NCBI GenBank assembly: GCA_030411725.1
Contig: MU839828.1
Location: 1,054,001-1,118,000 of the forward strand
Origin: Echria macrotheca
Lineage: Eukaryota; Ascomycota; Sordariomycetes; Sordariales; Schizotheciaceae
DNA length: 64,000 nt
Direction of reading: 5' to 3'
Shown one piece after another: positions 9,375 through 21,300 of this stretch (positions within the stretch are counted from its first letter, which is position 1; every line of letters starts with the position of its first letter). A program made the translations under genes and the position numbers. Under the pieces are notes generated by a model. That model did no database searches, had not been told where the DNA came from, and saw only the letters and a list, made by a program, of their open reading frames with translations.

Positions 9375-10151
9375 TTACTCCCCCTTCAGTTTCTCAACGA
9401 ACCTCTTTCCCAGTGAGTCGGCCGCCATCGGGTTGTCCCCCGTCACAACTTCCCTGTCCTCAGTAATCTTCCCCATCGCCGTCGCGACACCCTCAACCAT
9501 CTCCGCCCCGGCCTCCGCCAAGCTGGTCTCCACCTTGGTCACCTCCCCCCTAAACACCGCCGTCTCCATGAACTTCTCCTCCACATTCGACCAGCTCGTG
9601 AGCTTATACCCCTTATACGCGAACTCTTTCGCACCCGCATACTTGGTCGACAGAAACGCATACGGCCCGTGGCACAAGGATGCCGTGGGCTTCTTCTGGG
9701 CATGGAAGTGGTTCAAGATGCGACCCAGCTCGGGGTTGTCGCCCAGATCCGACAGTGGCGCGTGTCCGCCTGGGATGAAAACGCCGGCGTAGCTATTAAG
9801 CTCGTCGTCGCTGATCTCGGAGAACTTTTTGGGGCGCGAAAATCCGTTTTCGCGCTTCATCCTTTCAATGAGATCTGTCTCGCGCTTGCGTTCGTAGAAG
9901 TTGCCGGCGAAGGCGGCGAGGGAAAGGCTCAATGGATCCGGTGTGGGCTCCTTGCCTTGGGGCGAGGCAAAGGTTACTTCGTAACCTGCTTCGAGGATGC
10001 GGGAGAGAGGTTTGGCAAGCTCCATGAGGAAGAAGCCTGACGGTTGCTGGATCGTTTTTTTCTCGGTGCCGACGTTGTACAAGGGGAAGGATGCCGCGTC
10101 GGACATGATGATAAGAACTTTCTTAGGTGTCATTTTCGAAGACTTGAGCAA
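9375..10151 (-). CDS. DJ-1/PfpI family protein (Hsp31/glyoxalase III-like)
   Basis: A 258-aa single-exon protein of the class I glutamine amidotransferase-like superfamily. The nucleophile elbow is SLCHGP with Cys160 and His161. Glu44 in GFFLMELAKPL is positioned as the conserved glutamate of Hsp31-type proteins, and VFIPGGHAPLSDL (about 124-136) is the signature loop. Known relatives (yeast Hsp31, E. coli HchA) are cytosolic stress proteins that convert methylglyoxal to lactate without cofactor and act as chaperones. The C-terminus has the DNPMAADSLGKRFVEKL pattern common to these enzymes. There is no targeting signal. The start may instead be Met7 (MTPKK). A CRE-like palindrome sits 143 bp upstream. 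The sequence looks intact. Confidence 0.88.
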   Translation of the reverse strand: MLKSSKMTPKKVLIIMSDAASFPLYNVGTEKKTIQQPSGFFLMELAKPLSRILEAGYEVTFASPQGKEPTPDPLSLSLAAFAGNFYERKRETDLIERMKRENGFSRPKKFSEISDDELNSYAGVFIPGGHAPLSDLGDNPELGRILNHFHAQKKPTASLCHGPYAFLSTKYAGAKEFAYKGYKLTSWSNVEEKFMETAVFRGEVTKVETSLAEAGAEMVEGVATAMGKITEDREVVTGDNPMAADSLGKRFVEKLKGE

Positions 10152-11292
10152 AGTTGAGCGAATTTGCTAGCCAGCCAGTAGGTAAACCACGGGTAGGAAG
10201 TTTTTCTGGACAATTTGAGAACTTCGAATAGTGGTATACGGAATACTAGCTTAGGGAATCATTCCGACGGCGGAATTTAAAGTACACTTTCTATGACGTC
10301 ACTGTGACAAGAAGCACAGCGTCAAACATTTTGATGTCAGCCATTAGGTAGACAGCGGAAGCGGTAGCTACAGATTTACAAATTAGTCATCACAACGTCA
10401 TCTAGTTTTAAACACAGAGAACCAACTAAAGCTCATGCACGTCATGGAAATCAACCAAGCTCAAGAAGGAGGCGATGGGATCGACTGTATGTAGCTTCGT
10501 TTGGTTCTACGACTGCTTACTGCCATTGGAAACGGTATAGTGCTCGACCTGCTTCAACGATAGAATTCGTCATGAAATGAAGGCCTTCATGCTCGCTCGC
10601 TTCTGTCGATGGGATCGGAGGTGGGCTCGGTGGGGAGGATGAACAGGCGGTTGCATCTCACATGCAGGCGCCATGCGCCTATCACTCACTGATATAAGCA
10701 GGTGTGCAAGCAGAAAATCTGCCAGTTGTCGCCGGTGCACGGCGCGGGACTGAAAATGTGCCCCGGCCATCAACAACACAACTTCACCGCCGGGTACAGC
10801 ACCCGCGCGATCAGTCTGGCCATTTACGGAAATCGCGACACGTCTACACTCTCACAGCAAGACGTCTACAGGCAAACAACGAATAGTGTATTGTTTGACT
10901 TACGTATTTAAATTGACTGTGGGGCTTCCTTGGCAAACTCAACAAAGCGCAAGATAACCTTTGGGGTCATTCAAATCGGTTGAAGGCCGGGGTGCACGTG
11001 ATCGATTTCGCGGGGTTGAGGTGGCCTGTGCGGTCTCCAGCTTGACCCCGCTGCGGCCTGGCCATTTCCTCAGTCCGCAATATTTTCGGTTCATTCAAAA
11101 AAAACGATTGATCCAGCCTGTGCAGTGCGCTACGAGTGCGGCTGTGGGAGCTGGGAGCAGGACAGCACGTCTATCGTCAACAGCATCAAGGGTACTTCCG
11201 GAGCGAGTAAGTCAGAACCTACAAGGGTCAGATGCCATCTGGCAGTCATGGTGCTAATGGGACGGGGTGATTGGCGACGTAAGGATTCCATC
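10152..11292. other. Intergenic between DJ-1 and SET genes
   Basis: The left part is the promoter side of the minus-strand DJ-1 gene; the right part leads into the plus-strand SET gene. No other gene is supported. A TTTGACTTACGTATTTAAATT stretch near 10898-10914 is locally AT-rich. Confidence 0.4.
10294..10301. promoter_or_regulatory. CRE-like bZIP palindrome
   Basis: TGACGTCA is the perfect CRE/ATF-type palindrome recognised by bZIP factors (established for the ATF/CREB family). It lies 143 bp upstream of the DJ-1 start codon, where a stress-responsive site would be sensible. Occupancy is an inference. Confidence 0.35.
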
Positions 11293-12833
11293 ATGGAAAG
11301 CTGGTTGAAAGCATCTGGGGCAACTGGCTTGGGTGACCTCGAGCTTGCGAATTTCCCAGCCACTGGGCGCGGTGTCAGAGCACTGCGGCGCTTCAAGGAA
11401 GGAGAAAGGATTCTCACCATCCCGAACAATGTTCTGTGGACGGTTGAGCACGCATATGCCGATCCCCTTCTTGGGCCGGCTCTACGCTCTACACAGCCGC
11501 AATTGTCTGTGGAAGACGCCCTGGCTACTTATATCCTCTTTGTGCGGTCTCGCTATTCGGGATACGATGGTCTGCGAAGCCATCTGGCGGCTTTACCTAC
11601 GGGCTACTCGTCGAGCGTCTTCTTCACTGAGGATGAACTGGAAGTCTACGCTGGAACATCATTGTACACTATCACAAGGGAGCTGGAGCAGCGGATCAAG
11701 GACGATTACAGGTCACTAGTTACTCGGCTGTTTGCACAGCATCTAGATCTCTTCCCACTCGAGAGATTCACGATCGAAGATGTAAGCGCCACACCCGTGC
11801 TATGAATGCTGTAAATCAAAAACTAACTCATCTTCGCGATGGTCCAGTATAAGTGGGCGCTATGCACCGTGTGGAGTCGTTCAATGGATTTTGGACTGTC
11901 CGATGGAAACTCTATTCGACTCTTGGCGCCCTTCGCGGATATGTTGAATCACTCGTCCGAAGTCAAGCAGTGCCATGTCTACGATATCTCGTCTGGAGAT
12001 CTCTCTGTCCTTGCAGGAAAGGACTACGAAGCGGGAGATCAGGTATGTTCATTTCTCTCTCTCTCCGCTCCTTACTTCCAGTTTGCTTACACGAGAACGA
12101 TTCTGTTCAGGTATTCATCTACTACGGGTATATTCCCAATAATCGCCTTTTACGAATCTATGGATTTGTCGTACCCGGTAACCCCAACGACAGCTATGAT
12201 CTTGTCCTTGCAACACACCCTAATGCGCCATTCTTCGAGCAAAAGCAAAAACTCTGGGCGTCGACTGGACTCGACCCGATCTGTACCATCTCCCTTACTC
12301 TTACTGATCCGCTACCGAAAAACGTTCTTCGTTACCTCCGGATCCAACGACTGGATGAATCGGATGTTGCTGTTGTGACGCTCCGGAAAGTGGATGTGGG
12401 AGACGAGATAATCAGTTACTCCAACGAAGTGGAAGTCCTGCGGTCGCTGATTGAATCGTTCTCTTCTCTCATATCAGGTTTTGGAACACAGCTGGAAAAG
12501 CTGGAAGAACACCTCGCGGAGGGCGTCTATTCTCCGGGTGGGAACGCCTGGGCCGCAGCGCACGTTAGCTTGGGTGAACAGCGGGTATTGAGATTGGCCA
12601 GACAGAGAGCGGAGGAGCTACTAGCGGCGGTACAAGATCGAAACGGCCGTGGTATCAGCTCGCTGCCGGTACCGGCACAATGTGCAAATTGCGGAACGGC
12701 TTCTGAACGGCTGATGTTGTGCGGGAGATGCAAAGCCGTTGCGTACTGCGGACGCAAGTGCCAGGTCGCTCATTACAAAGCACACAAGGGGAGTTGCCAG
12801 GCTACATCTTCAAAAGGCAGCTCTGGAATGTAA
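11293..12833 (+). CDS. SET domain protein with C-terminal MYND finger
   Basis: Three exons (11293-11781, 11848-12042, 12111-12833) joined by GT-AG introns of 66 and 68 bp give 468 aa. The upstream frame is open to 11125, but MESWLKASGATGLG is the family-like start, leading into NFPATGRGVRAL, the first SET strand. The SET core is split around an insert, as in RLSMT-type enzymes; DMLNHS (Asn197-His198) and FIYYGYIPNN (Tyr232-Tyr233-Gly234) supply the AdoMet and substrate motifs. Residues 419-457 form a MYND zinc finger with Cys419, 422, 432, 435, 441, 445, His449 and Cys457. The expected activity is protein lysine methylation, possibly of ribosomal or other non-histone targets; the MYND finger would mediate protein contacts. 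The SET-then-MYND order is the reverse of SMYD proteins, where MYND is inserted within SET. Confidence 0.85.
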
Positions 12834-13853
12834 TGAATTCCGAGAACAGAACGGCCGCATTCCTTCCTGCGGGTATTTGGTTTCTCGCTGACGCAAAGTT
12901 AGCCACAATCGCCGCTTCGAGAGTGTAATTGGAACTTTACTGAGATAATATGGCTGTTTAGCAGTCTCTTCCACCCCTCCCCATTTCGTCACTCGCCATA
13001 CTAGATTCTGCCACAGCCCCATATTCATAAACAATAGCGAGGATCCGGACCTGTTATTACCTATTGACTATGACCAGAGGCATCCTAACTCGTCATCGGG
13101 GTGGCCAGACACAAATTCGTTCTCTGCTCCCGGAGTAGGGCCGCATAAGTGGTGTTTTTCAACTCATACACTTCCGCCGTTTTCGTGAGTCTCGAGAAGC
13201 TACCGCTATATCGACACGGTATGTTTGGACCTACTGGAAGACAGCCACGAAGCAGCAACGCTGCTGCTCCTCATTACACACTGCCACCTCGAGAGGGTTC
13301 CGGCCAGACTAAAACTGACAAAGCTGTGACGTGTCATGGGCTGCTCGGAAACTACCTATAAAGGATAGCAAGAGCGACGCTCCATCCTATCATAATCTTC
13401 CGTCCTGTAGCCCTGCGCCTGAGTTTGGATTCTACCTAGTGTTTGTCGGAGTCATTGTGGAGAAACAGTTTGGAGAATCTAGGTATGAAAACATTTGAAC
13501 GTCTTGCATCCTCCAGTAACATTTCGGGCTTGGCTAGAACGAGCCGTCGGCCTCTTGTGATGGCATAATGCACATGATTTTGATACCCCCGGTTGACACC
13601 AGACGCGTGGATTCTGCCTTGCGGCGCCTGCTGGCTTGTGCGGCGTGGGGACGTTGACATTGTCGACATTAGCCGGGGTTAATCTTGGTGGGCTGTGTGG
13701 TTGTTTCCTCCCTTCAGCTGCCGAGCCGCTGGAAGTGGCGCAGTCAGCGGGTATAACGACAAGAAGCCTACCTAGCTACAAAGGAGTCCCACGCCCCAGG
13801 AGTATTTAACAGGGCTGTCTGTACCCAGAAGACGTGAAGCTACCTAGAAATCT
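12834..13853. other. Intergenic, no supported gene
   Basis: About 1 kb between the SET gene and the acidic-protein gene. Short open frames on both strands have no domain signal. A CCTACCTAGCTAC motif occurs near 13769-13781. Confidence 0.4.
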
Positions 13854-14855
13854 ATGATCAGGTTCGAATTCCAAGACCTTCGTCCCTACCGCACCAGAAT
13901 GACGGCGACTCAGGACTCCCAGATGACAGGCTGCTCTGACGACGATTCGCAGTGCACCGCCCACAACGCCGACTCTGATGTCGAGGGGCAGGAATCTCAA
14001 ACTACCGTCGATGATGAGGTTGACCAGGCAGAAGATGAGGAAGAGTGGGAGGATGATGAGGACGACCGCTTCCCCTACACCGTTGAGGATATCGCAGCCC
14101 TCTTCGCCGACCTTTATCAGTTCCTTGCTAAACTTCAGTTCAACCCCGACGATCTGAAGTTTCCTCCACCGGGAGGCTGGCCAAACCTGGCACCAGAGCA
14201 CGTTGGAACATGGAAAGAAGACTTCGCGCTCGAAGTCATGCGCCACCTACCTTATTTCCGAAACGGTGGGGATACCCAGGCCGACTACAAGCAACGCTTT
14301 GAGGACTACTCTGTCTGGTTACCGGTCGAGTTTACGGAGCCGGAGTCCTTCAGCGAGTGGATAGGCTCCGGTCGCGACGGGTCGCCGTTCCACCCCAAGA
14401 TGGCGTTCACCGTTGCGCAAGGGCATGAGAGCGGTGGCCAGCAGTGGATCCTGGACGCGGAGCATGGTGAGATGTGGGTTATGTCGGTGAGGTGTGACTC
14501 GCAAGGACCGTTTGACCTTCGCGATTTTTTTGAGACGTTCAAGGAGAAGACGCGTGGGCTGCAGATTCTTTCGCTTCGGGGGCAGGGGGCGATAGATTCG
14601 TCGGAGGTCGAGGAGCGAGCCGAGAGAATCTCAGAGGAGGAAGTCATGGCGCAGGATGTCGAAGATCTCAATGACTTTGAGCGTTTCTTTGGTAACACAT
14701 CTCTTGACTTGCAGTACTTGAGGCAGATATACCGGGATCATGGGTGGCCTGACGCTTTCCGAAGAACCGAGTGCGAGGACTATATCCACGGCTTTATGGT
14801 TCGCTTTGAGGAGCAGACAGGAAGAGAACCATGGGACTTGGATCATATCGGTTGA
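13854..14855 (+). CDS. Acidic protein of unknown function
   Basis: A 333-aa single-exon protein that I do not recognise. The N-terminal part (about 20-72) is a disordered, strongly acidic tract rich in Asp and Glu, including AEDEEEWEDDEDDR. It is followed by a folded-looking region beginning FPYTVEDIAALFADLYQFLAKL and containing PPPGGWPNL, a WLPVEF segment, GHESGGQQWILDAEHGEMW and RDFFETFKEKTRGL. The last 70 residues are helical and charged (DFERFFGN, YLRQIYRDHGWPDAF). The mix of an acidic tract with a GGQQWILDAEHGEMW beta-hairpin faintly recalls SMI1/KNR4-like proteins, but I would not assign that family. The start could be Met16 (MTATQDSQ). No signal peptide or membrane segment is present. 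It looks intact. Confidence 0.7.
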   Translation: MIRFEFQDLRPYRTRMTATQDSQMTGCSDDDSQCTAHNADSDVEGQESQTTVDDEVDQAEDEEEWEDDEDDRFPYTVEDIAALFADLYQFLAKLQFNPDDLKFPPPGGWPNLAPEHVGTWKEDFALEVMRHLPYFRNGGDTQADYKQRFEDYSVWLPVEFTEPESFSEWIGSGRDGSPFHPKMAFTVAQGHESGGQQWILDAEHGEMWVMSVRCDSQGPFDLRDFFETFKEKTRGLQILSLRGQGAIDSSEVEERAERISEEEVMAQDVEDLNDFERFFGNTSLDLQYLRQIYRDHGWPDAFRRTECEDYIHGFMVRFEEQTGREPWDLDHIG

Positions 14856-15811
14856 AGACGGCGTTGGTGACTGAAGAGGAACGTTGGGATCGACATTGAG
14901 TCGTGAGGCAGAAAATCTACATCAACCGATCTCGTCATCTCGTATTCTTGTCAGTGGCAGGTGCGCGTCTCTCATGCATTTGATACACCACACAAATCCC
15001 GGGTGACTTAGTTATTGTTGAACATGGACTTTTGTATTGATGGGATCTCTATATAGGTATTCTTGGTGAAGTATTCCGTACCCCCCATGGTTCGTGGTGA
15101 CTTTGTAGCGTTGAACGGGAGGGGCGCAGCTGTAAAAGGGTAGGTAAGGAGTCGACCGATGTGTTATTGCGGATGCTCAACGACGCGCGCAAGTCCTGAC
15201 TCCGGGTATGCAGGGGAACCCCAAGATACCTTCGCCAAGGAATATGCTCATGGTGTATATGAAGATACGGCGGGACCCAGCGGTCAGCGCGCGTAGGTAC
15301 CTACGCGACTCCATTACCCGGCCGGCTGTTCACTAATACCAGCAACTCTGAGATCTACTACCCGAACGGCTGCTAAGCATCACTCCGTGATATACACTTG
15401 CCCCACACTATTAATCTGCAGAAAGTGCTACCCAGAAGTGCCCACGGAGGGACGCAGTAAGGTACCAAGATAACATCTTGACATAGTTCTGCAGCAACAG
15501 AATTTCCTCCTGTGGGATTTTGCGCCGGCTATATCCCCGGTATATTGGCAGTTACGATTGACCCAGGCACTGCGCGTCATTGCCGGCATTACTGCCAGCA
15601 CCGCCCGAACTTGTTTGGGTCTCTTCCCGATTAACGCTACGACGGAATCGCGAGCCCCATCCAACTCTCGTAAATAAATAAGAGAACAGTCGTGCAAACT
15701 CAATTACTAACTGTTCCCAATTTCTGGTAAGGTACCTTACTACAAACCTCCTGTTGAACTCAACGTTATAACTCCAAAGTAGGAAAGGCAGCAGGCAAGT
15801 CCAGTACCGAA
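14856..15811. other. Intergenic, no supported gene
   Basis: Nearly 1 kb with no convincing coding region. GGTACC-containing palindromic motifs occur at 15296-15303 (GTAGGTACCTAC) and 15727-15740 (TAAGGTACCTTA). The right end is the promoter of the GH43-like gene. Confidence 0.4.
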
Positions 15812-17768
15812 ATGCGGCCCCTCTTTGCGTTTGTCGTACTCTGCAGTTCCAGCGCCTTGGGGGCCGATTGGATCGTCCCAGGCACCGCGTGGACCGATAT
15901 GGACGGTAACAAGATCGACGCGCACGGCGGCGGCGTTTTCAAGCGGGACGATACCTTCTACTGGATCGGGCACGGGGCAGCAAGTAGGTTCTTCAGCTTC
16001 ACTACCTACACTTTACTGTAACAAATTTCGTACTCACAAACCAGACCAAACCCCCATGCTTTACTCGTCTGCGGATCTGCTGAACTGGAAGAATCTGGGG
16101 CCGCAGGCCGCTATCACGGGGCTGTGGCGGCCCAAGATCGCGAAGCCGAACGACAAATTTTGGGTGTGTACACTTCTTCACAAGGTCGAACATGGAGTCA
16201 CCCACTTCAGTTATCTGATTGGCATCTCTAGATCTTTGGCCAACAGGACCGATACGTGCGGTCCCTAATGTCGGCCGACCTGGCGGGCGGGCGATACACC
16301 GCCGCGGCCAAGGTGCACCTACCCCCGAGCGACTACACGTACTCAGATACGGGCATGTTTTACGACGAGGCGTCTTGTACTTCTCTCTTCTCCTCTTGTC
16401 TACTAATGAGAGCTCATGCTGATGACAGTCAAGCAACGTGGCACCTCCTCACTAGTGCCGACCACAACACGTTGCAGATCAACAAGATCAACCCCGATGG
16501 TACCGTGGGCGACCGGGTGCTAGCGTTCAGTAGGTCTCACCCTCCGCTGCTTCAATGTTGTGTAAGAGACCTACCTACCCTGAGATGCCTACCATAAGGT
16601 ATCGACCAAGGTCAGGTTGGGTTGGTGCCTACCTACCTAACTTATGGATGTCTATGGTTACCTAACACACCCCAGCAAAAGGGGCGTACGAAGCCCCCGG
16701 GATTTTTGTGGAGAACGGGACTTACTACCTCGTCGTCTCGGGCAAGACGGGCTGGCGCGCCAACCCCAACAAGGTGTTCTGGGCCACCTCGCTCGCAGGC
16801 CCGTGGTCGGGAGGCACTGACATCGCGCCCCCGGACGAGAAGACGTACGGATCGCAAAACACGTTCGAGCTCACGTTGCGTGGCACGCGGGCTACCACAC
16901 ACGTGTACATGGGGGACGCGTGGGATGCGAAGGGGGGTCCCGCGTCGAACTACGTCTGGTTACCGATTAAGTTTGATGGGTCCTCACCCCCTTTCTCTTA
17001 CCTCCCACCCTAGCTTGATACCTTGCTCTCCCCGTTTCCGTTATGTCTTCTTTATTTCATTTTCCAAATTCGTCTTCACTTTCCAATGCAACGCGGTGCG
17101 GGTTCTGATTGATAAGACAGAAACAAGCAGCCTACACTAGATTACCGCCCCATGTGGAAGCTCGACGTGCGCACCGGCGAGGTGTCGTACCCTAAAACGA
17201 AACAATACTACGCCGCTGATGTTGGTATGCGTAGGCGTTGGTCTACCAGTGCGAATCCGGCTGCAAGGGGTGCAAGCCAAGGCATAACCGGTATAGACTG
17301 AGCGAAACGGCGCAGAAGCGAAAGCTAATAGCAGTAGTCGGGCCTGGACAGAATTTCACCTTCCGCAACATCACGGGAACAGGCGCGCCCGAGTGGCTCA
17401 CCCTACACTACAGCGTAAACGACGCAGCGGGTACTTATAATCACTTTTATCCCACCTACTTTTATAGGAAGTCACAGTATTAACAGAAAATCTGTGAACA
17501 GCAGGAGACGCCCTCATCTACGTCAACGACGATGCATCACCAACGAACGTGTCCACCTTAAACTCCTGCGCGGGGCATGCTGACGCCGTGTCCGTCCGGG
17601 TGAAGCTGCAGGCAGGCGCTGTCAACATCGTCCGGCTGGGTGCTTTGGGTCATCCTGGTAATTACTGCGTGACCCATTATTCGAGTTAGATATTACATGC
17701 TTCACTGCAGCTAACAAATGACTGTAGGATTCAAAGTCTTTGTCTATGGGCTGGAGGTACACGAATGA
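15812..17768 (+). CDS. Secreted GH43 exo-beta-1,3-galactanase-like enzyme
   Basis: A nine-exon model (15812-15983, 16045-16163, 16232-16371, 16429-16529, 16676-16979, 17121-17181, 17250-17430, 17502-17657, 17728-17768) is open throughout and gives 424 aa. Residues 1-17 (MRPLFAFVVLCSSSALG) are a signal peptide. The catalytic region resembles GH43 subfamily 24: AHGGGVFKRDDTFYWIGHG, TPMLYSSADLLNWKNLG, YEAPGIFVENGTYYLVVSG (candidate acid Glu) and YGSQNTFEL. Subfamily members can use Gln rather than Asp as general base, so the GSQ glutamine is a candidate. The last about 130 residues look like a CBM35-type carbohydrate-binding module ending GFKVFVYGLEVHE. The expected substrate is beta-1,3-galactan of plant arabinogalactan, outside the cell. 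The splice at 17182-17249 is the weak point: an alternative reading keeps a family-like segment but shifts frame near 17224. Confidence 0.75.
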
Positions 17769-18356
17769 AGCATTGACCGCGACCATGTTCTCCCAGGTAT
17801 AAACAATTGCATGCATTTACATAGGTAGTGTAACTAGGTACCTTGTAGGCAGCAAATATGGACGTTACAACCCAAAGAACAAGCTTACTCGCGCGTCTCA
17901 GCATAGCAGGGAGCTTACCAGGTTAGGTACCTTAGCTAGCGACATGTCCAGCTCTCTGGCCTGTCCTTAAAGCCTCACGGGGTCCAATTGAGAGAGAAGA
18001 GATGTCGCCGCAGGAGTGTGGTGCTCCAGGACTGGGTTCTTTCGTTTTACAAGGAAACAACACCATGATCGAAAGCCGCTACGCATTACGTCAAGTTTCA
18101 CACGAGGGTACCACAATGATACAGGTATTGGACATATTTGGGGCACGCTCTAGATAGAAAGGCTTGTTCCTGAACCGATGTTCTACTCCGTACGATAAGT
18201 GTGGCGCTCCCTGACGTGTCGTACCATCCTGAGTGAGGCGACATCGGCCACTGGGTAGGTAGTTGAGAACTGTACGGATGCGGAACACCGGGGGGATGTA
18301 ACAATCTCTCTGGTTTACTCTAATCTAACTGGCGACCCTTGTAAGTTGGTTCTGAC
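17769..18356. other. Intergenic between convergent genes
   Basis: Shared 3' flank of the plus-strand GH43-like gene and the minus-strand CorA-like gene. GGTACC and TAGGTA motifs recur at 17822-17848 and 17920-17935. No gene is supported. Confidence 0.4.
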
Positions 18357-21300
18357 TTATACCATCTCTTCCTCTTCCGTTTTCTCCGGGAAATCCTTAT
18401 TGATTGATTCCCTTTCGATTCTCTCTGTCCGACCACGTCGCACATCTTGATGCATCGTCTCGACGGCGGAGTCGACCAGTTGCGTGATCTGCTTACTCGG
18501 GCTCTGAAAGCTCCCAGTCCGAGGCTCCGGGAACAAGTTGTTCGTCCAGGACCGAAACCAAAGCCAGGCCCGGTAGAGCTGCAGGTGCACAACCAGAAAT
18601 TGTAACAGCCATCGCGTTGGCGACCATACGAGTGCCCTTGTAAGTGGACTAAAGGCGATAATGAGGACGGCCACGACAGTGACGGTGGAGACTCCAACTG
18701 TTCGTTAACAATGCGTTAGTAATGAATCCAATGGGGTATATGTACTCTGGGACTGTTATAAATAAAACATACACATGATCATGAGCTGACGCAAGAAGGT
18801 GATGGGCCAGAAGTCGCTGAGCTGGTACTCAACAGAGGCTGGCGCGGACTGTGTAGAATTGTCGGGACTGTTTCCTCCGTTTCCGCCGAGGTTGCTCAGC
18901 TCGATATTATTCATACCGAAGAGACTACTCATAAACGAGAGAGGGAGCTGACAGATAGTGTTAGCTGCATGCGCCTCAAATCGGTGGGTGGAAACTGTAC
19001 GAAAATGATCGTCATGACTGTAAATAGCATGATGGCCCTTCCCTGTCGTGTTGTCTCCTCTCCCTCCTTCATGGCCTGATAGGCCTGGACGATGCTGGCT
19101 TGCTGCTGCTTTAACGTGATCAGATCGTCAACCTGGCCATAGTAAGCTTAGCACTTCCCGCCCCTGATGGGTAAAGAGTTGTTCCTTACGTTCTTCGCTG
19201 TGCTCTCAGCGCTTCTCTTCAAGCCCTCTAGTTCCTCAATTTGGACAGCCAGCTCGCGTGCAAGGGCTTTTGCACGCTTTTCGAAAACCCTACGACAGGT
19301 TCCCCCAGCCCCTTCATCGAGGTTTTGCGGGTTTAGGATCTCTAGAGCAAATTCGGTGTACTTCGTAATGATCTGCTGCTGTTGCCTCACCACATAAATC
19401 ATGATATCGAGCTCATCCACGATGTCCCGGATTTCTCGCTGCATGTAGCTTTCTTTCATGACGCCAATCAGCGCGAGGATACTCTGAGATGTGACACCGT
19501 CCCTGTTCGCTGCGGCTTCATGAATCTTCATCTGAGCAAGGTCCCAGAGATGCCGAAATGCAATTGTTTGGCGATTGGACTATCCAGTCAGTGAGATTCC
19601 TGCAATGAAACCATGAAGGCCGATAAACTTACCACTGTGCCAATGGATTCAGCAAAAATATCGAGAATCTGCGGGCGTCCGTCTGCCGTTTTTGTTCTGT
19701 CAAAGAAAGTGTCGAAGCACTCCTCCAGGATGATGAGCCCCAGATCGAAAACGGAGCGGACGTTATTGGCCGAGTTCGACTGCTCCTTGAGGCGTTTTCG
19801 GATCGAATGGTGCACGCCTGAGGGATCCCTCTTGCCAACACCATACCGTTTCGGGAAGCAGGTGAGGATAGTGTTTTCATCCAGAACCCACATCCACAAT
19901 TGGTCAACCATAACTGCCCTTGAAAGTTTGCGGATCTCCTGCCTACACTCCTCGCAACCACGCTCATCCTCGTACTTTGTATGGTTAGTCCATTGCCAAC
20001 CCCTCATGTCCCTCCATCTCCTCTTGCAATGATCGCATGCCTCATGGGGATTGCCGGATTCCATGCTAGGATTCCACTCCCATGTGCGAACATTTTCGAG
20101 AAAGTGTTTTTTCCTGAGCCGGACCTCCGAGACCATTGCCTCACCGGCACGCCTGATCTTCTCAGAGCCCTTGGCTCCTTTCAGCGCAGCCTTGATATCG
20201 CCCAAATCTTTGTGTGGTTGTCTCTCGGGGGCCATGAACCTGTGCCGAAATACTGGCTGGGTATGCCTGTAGACAACTTGATCTCGATCACGACGGAAAG
20301 TAGTCCTCAGCTTCCAGAAATAACCCTGATCTAGGGACCGTCGTGGGTGCACCGGATCATCCGAGAACAGAAATTTTTCTAGAACTTCCCGTTCCTGGAA
20401 ATTCGCCATCGCCTCATAAAGTCTTGCCGCATCAATGAGGAGTCTAGCGAGTTTGTGGTTGGGGCGTAGCCGCTTTCCATCCTCGATAACCACATCTGGC
20501 AGGATGCTGCTTCCCTGGAATTTCCCTTTACCACCGGAATCTTCGCTCTTCGAGCCCTCCTTTCGTATTCTCTGCCACATGATCTCTTCCACCGTTTCGG
20601 GTATGACCTGGGTTCCGGGGGGGTGATTGTCGTGGTCATAATAGTTCGGAAAGCTGTGTCGAATCCGAGGGAGGCAGGGACGGTGCAGGGTCTCTCGGCT
20701 GGATTGGTCTGTGGTTTTGCGTTTGAAATCGCCATCTCTCCTGTCTCGGATATACTTATTGGTGCGTTTGCATATTACCTCCGCCATTTTCGACCTGTTC
20801 CGGTCGGTATCCCAGTGCAAATAAGGCATGAACAAGACGATGTTATTGCGGGACTTTTCTGTGTATGATAATTTGGGATCTAATGAAGGTGTCAGTCTCG
20901 GCAGAGGTCAGCCTAAACACGAACGTACTTGTGGAGAATCTGTCGCAGAGCGGACGGAGGTGGCGCGAGTGGACAATGGTATCGGTGCCGGAACCGTGGA
21001 CTTGGCCTTTCCAGTACTCATCACGCAACACCATGTCCGCCCCGCCTTCGACTTCACATTCCTCAAAGTAGCGTGACATGGCCCTCTGTGTCGTCACTTA
21101 GTCCGCAGTGCTCGGCAGAAGCTTGCTGCAGTTGGGGCCGTTCTTACCTTAACCCAGTCCATATTGTTGTAGGGGAGATGGAACCATCGAACGTGCCTCG
21201 ATTCTGCCTCTGGCGGCGATTCTGCCTCTGGCGGAGCGGATGGGGGTCCCTTGCGAAATTGTTGATTAAAGAAGCTCCCGAGAGTGATGACCTGGTAATA

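Noticed and set aside
17225..17249. A 25-nt intron in the GH43-like gene
   Set aside because: Far below the usual fungal minimum; the 68-bp intron 17182-17249 gives a consistent model.
19588..20334. Plus-strand frames antisense to the CorA-like gene
   Set aside because: The minus strand carries the CorA pattern with consistent splice phases; these are shadows.
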